A stretch of 16,187 nt of DNA, taken from the NCBI GenBank assembly GCA_963821025.1, contig CAWGCG010000001.1, positions 1 to 16,187 on the forward strand, written 5' to 3'. The notes below the pieces were generated by a model that was given only the letters and a program-made list of their open reading frames with translations, made no database searches and was not told the origin of the DNA. Origin of the DNA: WHSW01 sp963821025. Its GTDB lineage: Bacteria > Actinomycetota > Thermoleophilia > Solirubrobacterales > 70-9. The position numbers and the translations under genes are program-made. How positions within the stretch are numbered: the stretch's first letter is position 1; each line of letters begins with the position of its first letter. This document shows positions 1 through 6,832 of this stretch, piece by piece.

Positions 1-6
1 TTCGAG

Positions 7-26
7 GGCGCTCGGACCCGAGCGCC
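7..26 (-). terminator. Perfect inverted repeat downstream of the RmlC-like gene, possible terminator
   Basis: Positions 7-15 (GGCGCTCGG) and 18-26 (CCGAGCGCC) are perfect reverse complements separated by two bases, so the transcript could form an 8-9 bp GC-rich stem. It lies 24 bp past the stop of the minus-strand gene ending at 50, the expected place for a terminator of that operon. No T-tract follows on the minus strand, so a classical intrinsic terminator is not shown. An ATG at 33-31 on the minus strand opens an 11-codon frame running off the window through this repeat. If that is a real gene start, the palindrome is coding and not a terminator. Confidence 0.35.
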
Positions 27-49
27 TGCCCATCAACGGCCGGTGCGCC

Positions 50-583
50 TCAGTCCTTCCGAAGGTCGGGCCAGGCGCGGTCGCGCTCGGAGAGCAGGCG
101 CGGCGGCGCGGGCCAGTCGATCGCCAGCGCCGGGTCGTCCCAGCGCACGCCACGCGCCGCCTCGGCCACGTAGCGGTGGGACATCTCATAGAGCATCTCG
201 GTGTCGTCCTCGAGCGTCTGGTAGCCCTGGGCGAAGCCCTCGGGGACGTAGGCGAGTCGTCGGCTCCGGGCGCTGAGCTCGGTCCCGAGCCACCGGTGGC
301 GGGTGGGGGAGTCCTCGCGCAGGTCGACCATCACCAGGTAGACGGCGCCCCGGGTGCAGCGCACCAGCTTCACCTCCGCGTGCGGATGCTCCTGGTAATG
401 CAGGCCCCTGAGCGTGTGCCGCTCCGGAGTCTCGACGGTGCTGCTCTGGACGATCCGCATCCGCAGGCCTCGCTCTGCGAACTCGTGCTCGCAGAAGGTG
501 CGGGCGAGCGACCCGCGCTCGTCGCCGTGCGGTTCGACGTCGATCACGAAGGCGTCCTCGAGCGCCGTCGGGGTGAAGATCAT
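50..583 (-). CDS. RmlC-like nucleotide-sugar 3,5-epimerase (dTDP-4-dehydrorhamnose 3,5-epimerase family)
   Basis: This 177-residue protein has the length and layout of the cupin-fold RmlC family, which epimerises C3 and/or C5 of dTDP-4-keto-6-deoxyhexoses in the cytoplasm. Visible motifs are RGLHYQ with the catalytic base His at 62, Lys72 in EVKLV, AYVPEGFAQGY at 111-121, the expected catalytic Tyr at 132 (LYEMS), RWDDP at 147-151, and LSERD with Asp168. The usual FAHGF motif reads FAQGY here, so the conserved His is Gln119. The active site otherwise looks complete. The ATG start lies 10 bp after the stop of the upstream epimerase gene, so the two are surely co-transcribed; no strong ribosome site precedes it. 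Classical dTDP-rhamnose synthesis is not certain, because rmlA, rmlB and rmlD are absent here and the family includes 3-epimerases and 5-epimerases for other deoxysugars. Confidence 0.88.
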   Translation of the reverse strand: MIFTPTALEDAFVIDVEPHGDERGSLARTFCEHEFAERGLRMRIVQSSTVETPERHTLRGLHYQEHPHAEVKLVRCTRGAVYLVMVDLREDSPTRHRWLGTELSARSRRLAYVPEGFAQGYQTLEDDTEMLYEMSHRYVAEAARGVRWDDPALAIDWPAPPRLLSERDRAWPDLRKD

Positions 584-593
584 CGCCGCACGC

Positions 594-1634
594 TCAGCCC
601 GCTTCGATCGCGACCTTCCAGCGCAGGTCGTCGTCGATCCGTCCCGACTCCTGCAGCTCGCGGACGCGGTTGATCCGCAGGTAGCGGGTCCCGGTGAACT
701 CCTCGAGGTCCAGGCCGTTGCGGCGATAGGCCTCGCTCAGCTCCTCGACCCCGCGGCGGACGGTCCAGCGCGGCTCGTAGCCGAGCACGCGGGCGATCTT
801 CGAGCAGTCGACCTGGTAGGAGCGCTTGTCGGGCCCGCCGCCCTCGGCGAACGACGCGCTCGAGCCGGGTACTACCTCCTCGACGATCTCGGCCAACTGC
901 CTGATCCGGTAGTTCTCGGCGCTCGAGCCGACGTTGAAGGCCTCGTCGTGGACGAGCTCGCGCGGCGCGCCGAGCGCGTCGATGAACGCGGTCGCGATGT
1001 CGTCGACGTGGACCAGCGGCCGCCACGGGGTCCCGTCGCTCTGGATCAGCACCTCGCCGGTCGTGTGGGCGTAGCCGACCAGGTTGTTGACGACGACGTC
1101 GACCCGCAGCCGCGGCGAGACGCCGTAGGCGGTCGCGTTGCGCAGGTAGGTGGGGCAGAACGAGTCGTCGGCGAGCTCGGAGATGTCGGCCTCGGCGAGC
1201 ACCTTCGACCTCCCGTACGGGGTCACCGGAGCGAACTCGGCGCCCTCGTCGAGCAGCTCGTCGTCGCCCGCCTTGCCGTAGAGGCTGCACGAGGAGGAGA
1301 ACAGGAAGCGCCCGACGCCCGCTTCCTTTGCCTTCTCGGCGACCCGGACCGAGGCCTCGTGGTTGATCTCGTAGGTCGCCTGCGGGTTCAGGTCACCGAC
1401 CGGGTCGTTGCAGACGGCGGCCAGGTGGATGACGGCGTCGAAGCCGGCCAGGTCGTCGCTCTCGACGTCGCGGACGTCCAGCGTCCTCGAGGCGGCTTCG
1501 GGAACCTGATCGCCGAACACGCACGACGCGAACAGGTCTGAGTCCAGGCCCGAGACCTCGTGGCCGTCCGCCTGCAGGCGCGGCACGAGCACCGAACCGA
1601 CGTAGCCGTTGTGACCGGTGACGAGTACGCGCAA
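594..1634 (-). CDS. NAD(P)-dependent sugar epimerase/dehydratase (extended SDR)
   Basis: This is an extended short-chain dehydrogenase/reductase acting on a nucleotide sugar. The Rossmann NAD motif is at the N-terminus (VTGHNGYVGS, residues 5-14). The catalytic set is visible as FSSSCSLYG (112-120) and YGRSK (Tyr140, Lys144). A substrate-domain segment WRPLVHVDDIA lies at 204-214. I chose the TTG at 1634 rather than the in-frame ATG codons upstream (1655, 1676). A strong ribosome site AAAGGAGG occupies 1641-1648, six bases before the TTG, and the product then begins directly with MRVLVTG; this gives 346 residues. It sits 10 bp upstream of the RmlC-like gene, so a two-step 4-keto sugar conversion is likely. 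The exact substrate cannot be read from sequence; UDP-glucose 4-epimerase, dTDP/CDP-sugar dehydratase or a 4-reductase are all possible. Confidence 0.85.
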   Translation of the reverse strand: MRVLVTGHNGYVGSVLVPRLQADGHEVSGLDSDLFASCVFGDQVPEAASRTLDVRDVESDDLAGFDAVIHLAAVCNDPVGDLNPQATYEINHEASVRVAEKAKEAGVGRFLFSSSCSLYGKAGDDELLDEGAEFAPVTPYGRSKVLAEADISELADDSFCPTYLRNATAYGVSPRLRVDVVVNNLVGYAHTTGEVLIQSDGTPWRPLVHVDDIATAFIDALGAPRELVHDEAFNVGSSAENYRIRQLAEIVEEVVPGSSASFAEGGGPDKRSYQVDCSKIARVLGYEPRWTVRRGVEELSEAYRRNGLDLEEFTGTRYLRINRVRELQESGRIDDDLRWKVAIEAG

Positions 1635-1721
1635 GAGGGGCCTCCTTTGGAGCATGACGGGCGCCCGTAACGGCACCCGCGATCGGGTCTATAGCTTGCC
1701 AACGGCTGGCGCGGGCCGATC

Positions 1722-1792
1722 CGTACGTTTCCCGAACCCCAGTCTTGAGCAAGCCCGGCCCGTCCGTTTCCCGTACCCCGGTTTCGAGGAAG
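1722..1792. repeat. Imperfect direct repeat, 39-bp period, in a divergent intergenic region
   Basis: Two 32-base units, 1722-1753 and 1761-1792, match at 26 of 32 positions by hand count. The shared cores are CGTTTCCCG, ACCCC and GAG-AAG. They fill most of the 187-bp space between the minus-strand epimerase start (1634) and the plus-strand orphan gene (1822). The first unit holds an internal dyad CTTGAGCAAG that is degraded in the second. Position and spacing of nearly four helical turns fit a paired operator, but no regulator is encoded nearby. A TATAGA hexamer on the minus strand at 1693-1688 could be a -10 box for the epimerase, without a convincing -35. Nothing resembling a clear promoter for the plus-strand gene was found. 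Confidence 0.5.
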
Positions 1793-1821
1793 TAGCAGGC
1801 GCTCTTGGCCGTTGATTCGAC

Positions 1822-2880
1822 ATGCCAGCCGGGGACACGGGCAGCGATCGACCTCTGCGACCGGGCGACCAGGTCGAGGTCAAGTCGCTGCCGGAGATCC
1901 TGGCGACGCTCGACGGCGCCGACACCCTGGACGAGATGCCGTTCATGCCCGAGATGCTCCGCCACGCGGGGCGCCGGTACACCGTCTCGCGCCGGGTCGA
2001 CAAGATCTGCGACACCGTCGCCGAGACCGGCAGTCGCCGATTGCACGCGACCGTGTACCTCGACGACCTGCGCTGCGACGGCTCCGCCCACGGCGGCTGC
2101 CAGGCCGGCTGCCGGCTCTACTTCAAGGAGGCGTGGCTGCGCCGCGTCGACGGAGTCTCCCCGGCGCCGGCGGAGCAGCCCTCGCCCGAGCTCGAGGCGG
2201 TGACCGACGCGGGGACGCGAACCGTGCGCGCCGGCGAGACCGAGGAGGTCTGGCGCTGTCAGGCGACCGAGGCGGTGAACGCGTCGGAGCACCTGCGCAC
2301 GTTCAAGGACCCGGGCCAGTACTGGCGAGAGTTCCGCAACGGCAACTTCGGCCACCTGCGGTTCATCGGCCTGCTGGCGCGGGCGCTGGTGATGGAAATC
2401 GCGCGCCGCGTGCGCCTGCTCAAGCCGCTGCCGCTTCACGGGCCCGAGCCGAAGGCGCCGGCCAGCGAACCGCTCGACCTGCAACCGGGCGAGCTCGTTC
2501 AGGTCAGGTCCCCGGCCGAGATCGAGGCGACGCTCGACGACCGGGGCTTCAATCGCGGCCTCTCCTTCGACCGCGAGATGCTTCGCTACTGCGGCCGCAC
2601 GCTGCGGGTCAAGGACCGGGTCAACCTGCTGATCGACGAGACGACGGGACGCATGTTGCGGATCCCCAAGGACTGCCTGATCCTCGAGGGGTCGGTGTGC
2701 TCGGGGGAGTGCAGCACCGGGCGCTGGTTCTGCCCCCGCGAGATCTACCCGTTCTGGCGCGAGGCCTGGCTGCGCCGGGTCGAGGACCCGGCCGGGTCAG
2801 CGCGGAATCGCTCGGTGAACGGCGTCGGAGAGTCGCGTTCGGTTGACCCTCACGACCTCGTGGGCCCGGAAGCGCCGTAG
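1822..2880 (+). CDS. Unrecognised cysteine-containing protein with two copies of one domain
   Basis: I do not recognise a characterised family. The 352-residue product has no signal peptide or clear membrane segment. Residues 14-110 and 222-321 are two versions of one domain. Both open with a G-x-x-V-x-V-(K/R)-S strand, then an E-I-x-A-T-L-D segment, (F/M)xxEMLRxxGRxxxVxxRV, a Cys cluster, and end in EAWLRRV. Copy 1 has Cys85, His89, Cys93 and Cys97; copy 2 has Cys293, Cys297 and Cys304 plus CPR. The clusters suggest a metal site or structural disulfides (inference). The linker (111-219) carries WRCQATEA near 144 and a helical YWREFRNGN stretch. ATG 1822 is the first possible start after an in-frame stop at 1813; no good ribosome site precedes it. 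It is the only plus-strand gene among minus-strand sugar genes, and its last 84 bp overlap the convergent GT2 gene. The tail after about 322 looks unconserved. A role in polysaccharide synthesis is inferred from location only. Confidence 0.8.
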   Translation: MPAGDTGSDRPLRPGDQVEVKSLPEILATLDGADTLDEMPFMPEMLRHAGRRYTVSRRVDKICDTVAETGSRRLHATVYLDDLRCDGSAHGGCQAGCRLYFKEAWLRRVDGVSPAPAEQPSPELEAVTDAGTRTVRAGETEEVWRCQATEAVNASEHLRTFKDPGQYWREFRNGNFGHLRFIGLLARALVMEIARRVRLLKPLPLHGPEPKAPASEPLDLQPGELVQVRSPAEIEATLDDRGFNRGLSFDREMLRYCGRTLRVKDRVNLLIDETTGRMLRIPKDCLILEGSVCSGECSTGRWFCPREIYPFWREAWLRRVEDPAGSARNRSVNGVGESRSVDPHDLVGPEAP

Positions 2881-3705
2881 AGCGCGGCGGCAGCGCCGAA
2901 GTTGCGCGTCGCTGAGACCGGCCGCGCTGACGAGCTCCCAGAGCTCACGCGAGAGGCGCCGCGGGGACGTCTTCAGGCGCTCTGCGTGGACCGGGTCGAG
3001 CCGGCGCCTGAACGCCGCCCGGTCGACCGCCACCTCGTAGACCTGCGTGCGGTTGGCGAGCAGCTGGTCGACGTGAACGATCGGCGCGCGGAGGGCGAGC
3101 TCGGTGCTCAGGAGCCAGTCGGTGCGCTCGTTCGGGCGCACGCGTCCGGTGCGCATCAGCTGCTCCCGCCGGTAGATCCCGTAGATCGGGTCGTACTTGG
3201 CGTCGCCGGCGTGGAAGAACCAGAGCATCCGCTCGAACCGCTCGGCGGGGTCCGAGGAGCACGGGAAGTCGCCTGCGTAGCGTTCGAACCTCGGCGCGAC
3301 ACCCGGGGTGTGGAGCACGAATCCCGAGGTGACTCCGATCGCGTCCGGCCGCTCGGCGAGCGCCGCCGTCGCGATCGAGAGGGCCCTGGGTTCGAGCCAG
3401 TCGTCGGAACTGATCCACCGGAACAGCTTCCCTTCGGACGCTTCGAGCACTCGGTTCATGTTCTCGTGCGAGCCGATGTTGGCCGGGTTCAGGTTGACCT
3501 TGACGCGGCGGTCCTCGCGCGCGTAGCGCTCGAGCATCCGCGGCGTCTCGTCGTCGGAGGCGTTGTCGCAGATCACCAGCTCGAGATCGGTCAGGTCCTG
3601 GGCCAGCACCGACTCGATGCAGCGCCCGACCCGCTCCGGATCGTTGCGGACCGCGAGCCCGATCGAGATCGCGGGCGGGCCGCCGTGCGGACGCGCGCGG
3701 CTCAT
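2797..3705 (-). CDS. Family 2 glycosyltransferase
   Basis: This 302-residue GT-A fold enzyme transfers a sugar from an activated donor, probably onto the lipid-linked repeat unit at the cytoplasmic membrane face. Typical GT2 features are the N-terminal strand ISIGLAVRND (13-22), SVLAQDLTDLELVICDNASD (32-51), and the metal/nucleotide-binding acidic motif SSDDW (99-103). A later acidic position, ERTDW (193-197), is placed where the catalytic base is usually found. There is no membrane segment. The ATG at 3705 overlaps the flippase stop in an ATGA arrangement, which fixes the start and implies translational coupling. The frame stays open upstream into the flippase gene, but that extension is only antiframe sequence. 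The last 84 bp are shared with the convergent plus-strand gene ending at 2880. Donor and acceptor cannot be predicted. Confidence 0.9.
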   Translation of the reverse strand: MSRARPHGGPPAISIGLAVRNDPERVGRCIESVLAQDLTDLELVICDNASDDETPRMLERYAREDRRVKVNLNPANIGSHENMNRVLEASEGKLFRWISSDDWLEPRALSIATAALAERPDAIGVTSGFVLHTPGVAPRFERYAGDFPCSSDPAERFERMLWFFHAGDAKYDPIYGIYRREQLMRTGRVRPNERTDWLLSTELALRAPIVHVDQLLANRTQVYEVAVDRAAFRRRLDPVHAERLKTSPRRLSRELWELVSAAGLSDAQLRRCRRALRRFRAHEVVRVNRTRLSDAVHRAIPR

Positions 3706-5309
3706 GCCTGAAGCGCCGGCCGGCTGCGACGGGCGTCGACGAGCTTCCGCAGCCGCCCGCGCGCGAGATCGAGGGTGCTGCGGATGATCTCCGGCGCCAG
3801 CACCCGCAGCGACAGCGTGTAGACGACGATCCCGAGCCCGATCGTCAGCACCGCCCGGCCGGCCATCCCGACCCCGAGCGCCTCGAGCGCCTGGCGCCCG
3901 ACGAAGCAAGCGGCGGCCATCACCAGCGAGGCCGCGAAGACGCCCGAGACCCTCGCTGCCACCGTGCGCGGCGAGACCTTCATCTCGGAGATGACGAAGA
4001 TGAACATCGGGATCTCGACCGTGAGCAGCTGGCTGATCACGAAGCAGATCGCGACGCCCTCGATCCCCCACTGGACCCCGATCAGCACGGCCACCGGCGT
4101 CAGGCAGAGTGAGGCGAGCTGCGTCCACATGGTCACCTCGGGACGCCCGATCGCGTCGAGATAGACGGTGCCCCAGGACTGCAGGCCGCGGATGATCACG
4201 ACGATGCTGAGGATCTGTAGTACGCCGACCGAGACCTCCCAGCGGGCGCCGAAGACGACCGGGACCAGGTCCGGGCTGACCACGATCAGGCCGAGCAGCA
4301 GGGGCAGCAGTACGGCCGCCAGGTAGGCGATGCTGCGCAGCCACAGCGCGGCCATCCGCTCGGGCTCGGACTGGAGCCTCGAGAAGGCCGAGAACAGCAC
4401 CTCGGCGATCGGGACCGCGATCAGGGTGAGGGGCAGGATCACCATACTCATCGCGAAGGTCCAGGTCCCGAGGTCGGCGATGCTGGCGTAATGGCCGATC
4501 ATCAGGGAGAGAACCAGGAGCTCGGCGAGCCGGGCCCAGCGGCCGCCGACGATCCGTAGCGCGTACGAGGTGAGCTTGCGGAAGACCTCGATCGAGAACT
4601 CGAAGCTAGGGTGCCAGCCGGCGCGCCACCACAGGGCCGTGGACCAGGCGAGCATCAGGGCGATCTGCTGCAGGACGAGGGCCCAGGCGCCGGCGCCGGA
4701 CACCGCCGCGGTGATGCCGACAGCGCTGCCGACCAGGAGCGCTATCCAGCTCCGCAGCTCGATGCTCCGGAAGCGCATCCCGCGCATGAACACGGCCTGG
4801 CTGGTCGAGCCGATCGAGTAGATCGCCAGCGTAAGCCCGCCGGCCAGCACCATCAATCCCTCGCCCGGCTTGCCGAGAAACGCCTCGATCGGGCCGGAGG
4901 CCGCGGCGAAGATCAAAAACAGGGCGGTGCCGAAGGCGATCGAGGTCCAGAACGCGGTCGAGCGGACCATCCTCGGCGCCTTGTCGATCTGAACCAAAGC
5001 GGATCCGACTCCCATGTCGGCGACGGTCGGGGCAAAGGCGGCGAGGGCGACCGCGATCGCCGCGGTTCCGTACTCCTCGGGGCTCAGGAAGCGCGCCAGG
5101 ACCGCGACCGTGAGCAGGCGGGTGCTCTGGATCGTGAGCTGACCGGCGAGCTTCCAGGTGATCCCCTTGCCCACCATCCGCTCGATCGGCTGATCGGCAC
5201 CGGGGTCCAGGTTATGCGTGGGCGTCTCCCGCCCGACCTCCTCGGTCTCGGCCGGAGCGCTCACGGCCGGGCGGGGCGGCGATCGCAGTCGGTCGGTCCC
5301 ATCCGCCAA
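3702..5309 (-). CDS. Wzx-type polysaccharide flippase (MOP superfamily)
   Basis: This 535-residue protein is an integral membrane protein with about 12-14 hydrophobic helices from residue 50 onward, preceded by a 45-residue polar, probably cytoplasmic tail. The stretch GITWKLAGQL followed by VAVLARFLSPEEYGTAAIA is the usual opening of WzxC-like lipopolysaccharide/EPS transporters in the MOP (MATE-like) superfamily. These flip undecaprenyl-diphosphate-linked repeat units across the membrane. I accept the TTG start at 5309 because GAGG lies six bases upstream on the minus strand; the next in-frame ATG is at Met45, just before the first helix, and would also leave the transporter intact. It heads minus-strand block A, overlaps the GT2 gene by four bases, and is divergent from the ligase/polymerase gene starting at 5438, so a shared regulatory region is likely. 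Confidence 0.9.
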   Translation of the reverse strand: MADGTDRLRSPPRPAVSAPAETEEVGRETPTHNLDPGADQPIERMVGKGITWKLAGQLTIQSTRLLTVAVLARFLSPEEYGTAAIAVALAAFAPTVADMGVGSALVQIDKAPRMVRSTAFWTSIAFGTALFLIFAAASGPIEAFLGKPGEGLMVLAGGLTLAIYSIGSTSQAVFMRGMRFRSIELRSWIALLVGSAVGITAAVSGAGAWALVLQQIALMLAWSTALWWRAGWHPSFEFSIEVFRKLTSYALRIVGGRWARLAELLVLSLMIGHYASIADLGTWTFAMSMVILPLTLIAVPIAEVLFSAFSRLQSEPERMAALWLRSIAYLAAVLLPLLLGLIVVSPDLVPVVFGARWEVSVGVLQILSIVVIIRGLQSWGTVYLDAIGRPEVTMWTQLASLCLTPVAVLIGVQWGIEGVAICFVISQLLTVEIPMFIFVISEMKVSPRTVAARVSGVFAASLVMAAACFVGRQALEALGVGMAGRAVLTIGLGIVVYTLSLRVLAPEIIRSTLDLARGRLRKLVDARRSRPALQA

Positions 5310-5356
5310 TCAACGCCTCTGGGCGTGGCCGTCTTCCGGTCGGCACGCTCAGAAGA

Positions 5357-5371
5357 TTCGCCGTCGGCGAA
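5357..5371. promoter_or_regulatory. 15-bp near-perfect dyad between divergent wzx and wzy-like genes
   Basis: TTCGCCGTCGGCGAA has perfect 7-base arms around a single central T. It lies in the 128-bp space between the flippase start (5309, minus) and the ligase/polymerase start (5438, plus), roughly 50 and 70 bases from them. This is a sensible place for an operator controlling both directions. No recognisable -35/-10 pair could be assigned on either strand, so the regulatory role is inference; in GC-rich DNA a short palindrome can also arise by chance. Confidence 0.35.
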
Positions 5372-5437
5372 GCGTTTCGTCTTGCGAGGTTCGTGAGACT
5401 CGCTGCGATCACCCATGCCCCCCGGGATCGAGGCCCG

Positions 5438-6778
5438 ATGACGCGCGATGCGCGGGTGGCGGTCGACGCCGTCTCCTACCGGGTCCTGGCGATCGGGCTG
5501 CTGCAGCTGTTCGCGCTTGCGGTGATGGTGATCCCTTCGGACACGGTCCTGAGCGGCTTCGGTGCCGTGGGGTATCCCGCGTCGCTGCTCGGGCTGTTCA
5601 CGTTCGCGGTCCTCTCGGTCGCGGTGGTGCTCGGTGTCCGCGATCGCGACCGGGTCTCGCCCCCCGTGCGAATCGTGCTCTGCGTGCTCTGGATCAGCGT
5701 CCTGGCCTCCTACCTCGCGATGGACCGGGGCCTGCTCACGGCGACCGAGCTCTCGGGCGCCGACCGGATGCTGATCCGGTTCGCGGTGGTCACCGGCGTG
5801 GCGATCGTCGCCGCGGAATGGCTCACCTCGCTCGACGACGTGCGGCGGGTGCTCAGGGCGCTGGTCTGGGGCGGGGCGTTCTGCGGGGTGGTCGCCGGGC
5901 TCCAGTACTGGTTCGACCTCGATCTGGCTCAGTACCTGCGCGACCTGCCCGGCTTCGCCGTGAACTCGGACAATCCCGCGATCACCATGCGCGACGGCCT
6001 GAATCGCGTCACCGGGACCGCGGTCACGCCGATCGAGCTCGGCGTGGTGGCCGGGATGCTGATCCCGATCGCGATTTACCTCGGGCTCCACGACCGCGCC
6101 CGCAGCCCGCTGATCCGATGGGCGCCGGTCGCCCTGATCAGCCTCGGCGTGCTCACCTCGGTCTCGCGCTCGGCGATCATCTCGGTCGTGGTCGGGTTCG
6201 GCGTCATGGTCGTCCTGATGCCTCCGCTGCCACGCCTCGGCGCCCTGTTCGCCGTCCCGTTCGCCGTCGCGGCGGCGTTCATGACCGCGCACGGCCTGAT
6301 CGGCACGCTCGCTGAGCTGTTCACGGCGGGGACGAACGACTCCTCGCTCGTCTACCGGATCAACGACTACCCGCACGCCGCGGCGCTCTGGGAGGCCGCG
6401 CCGTGGCTCGGCCAGGGCGGCGGCACCTACATCGCCGAGAACCAGCTGTTCAACTTCGACAACCAGTTCCTGCTCACCGCGGTCGAGCTGGGCACGGTCG
6501 GTGTCGCCGCCCTGAGCATCTTCTTCCTACTCCCCCCGATCTCGGCGCTGATCGCCCGGCGCCGCAGCGCGGACCCCGACCTGCGCCTCCTGTGCGCCGC
6601 CCTCGCCGGCGCGGGATTTGCCGGGGCCGCCTGCTTGCTGACCTTCGACGCCGCCTTCTTCCCGATGTTCATCAACGTCACCGCGCTCGTCCTCGGCCTG
6701 ATCGGAGTCTGTTGGCGGCTGGCCAAAAGAGAGCGGGAGTCGCGCGTACGCACGGGGCTGTTCGAAACGTTGGTGTGA
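5438..6778 (+). CDS. O-antigen ligase/polymerase-like membrane protein (Wzy_C family)
   Basis: This 446-residue polytopic membrane protein shows about ten to twelve hydrophobic helices and the layout of the O-antigen ligase/Wzy superfamily. Marks of the family are a long, less hydrophobic extracytoplasmic loop after QYWFDLDL (156-163), RVTGTAVTPIELG (190-202), the TSVSRSAI motif (240-247), GLGQGGG-like text at 324-329, and DNQFLLTAVELG (341-352). Such proteins join undecaprenyl-linked units into polymer (Wzy) or transfer glycans to an acceptor (WaaL/PglL); sequence alone does not separate these. With Wzx and Wzz next door, a Wzy role is the better guess. I prefer ATG 5438 with GAGG at 5430-5433; a GTG at 5393 in the same frame with its own GAGG would add 15 residues. 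It leads the plus-strand block; the wzz-like gene follows after 54 bp. Confidence 0.85.
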   Translation: MTRDARVAVDAVSYRVLAIGLLQLFALAVMVIPSDTVLSGFGAVGYPASLLGLFTFAVLSVAVVLGVRDRDRVSPPVRIVLCVLWISVLASYLAMDRGLLTATELSGADRMLIRFAVVTGVAIVAAEWLTSLDDVRRVLRALVWGGAFCGVVAGLQYWFDLDLAQYLRDLPGFAVNSDNPAITMRDGLNRVTGTAVTPIELGVVAGMLIPIAIYLGLHDRARSPLIRWAPVALISLGVLTSVSRSAIISVVVGFGVMVVLMPPLPRLGALFAVPFAVAAAFMTAHGLIGTLAELFTAGTNDSSLVYRINDYPHAAALWEAAPWLGQGGGTYIAENQLFNFDNQFLLTAVELGTVGVAALSIFFLLPPISALIARRRSADPDLRLLCAALAGAGFAGAACLLTFDAAFFPMFINVTALVLGLIGVCWRLAKRERESRVRTGLFETLV

Positions 6779-6832
6779 GTGCCGTGATCGCCCAGCACCA
6801 ACTGGACCCCACCTGCCGAGGGAGGCTGACTC

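Noticed and set aside
414..1541. 375-codon plus-strand frame
   Set aside because: Antisense to the RmlC-like and epimerase genes, with no recognisable domain.
3706..4344. N-terminal extension of the GT2 frame to 4344
   Set aside because: It lies inside the flippase gene, is Arg/Gly-rich, and the ATGA overlap at 3702-3705 gives a natural start.
5261..6376. 371-codon minus-strand frame rich in Arg, Asp, Glu and His
   Set aside because: Antisense to the ligase/polymerase gene; the charged repeats are the complement of hydrophobic codons, not a real protein.
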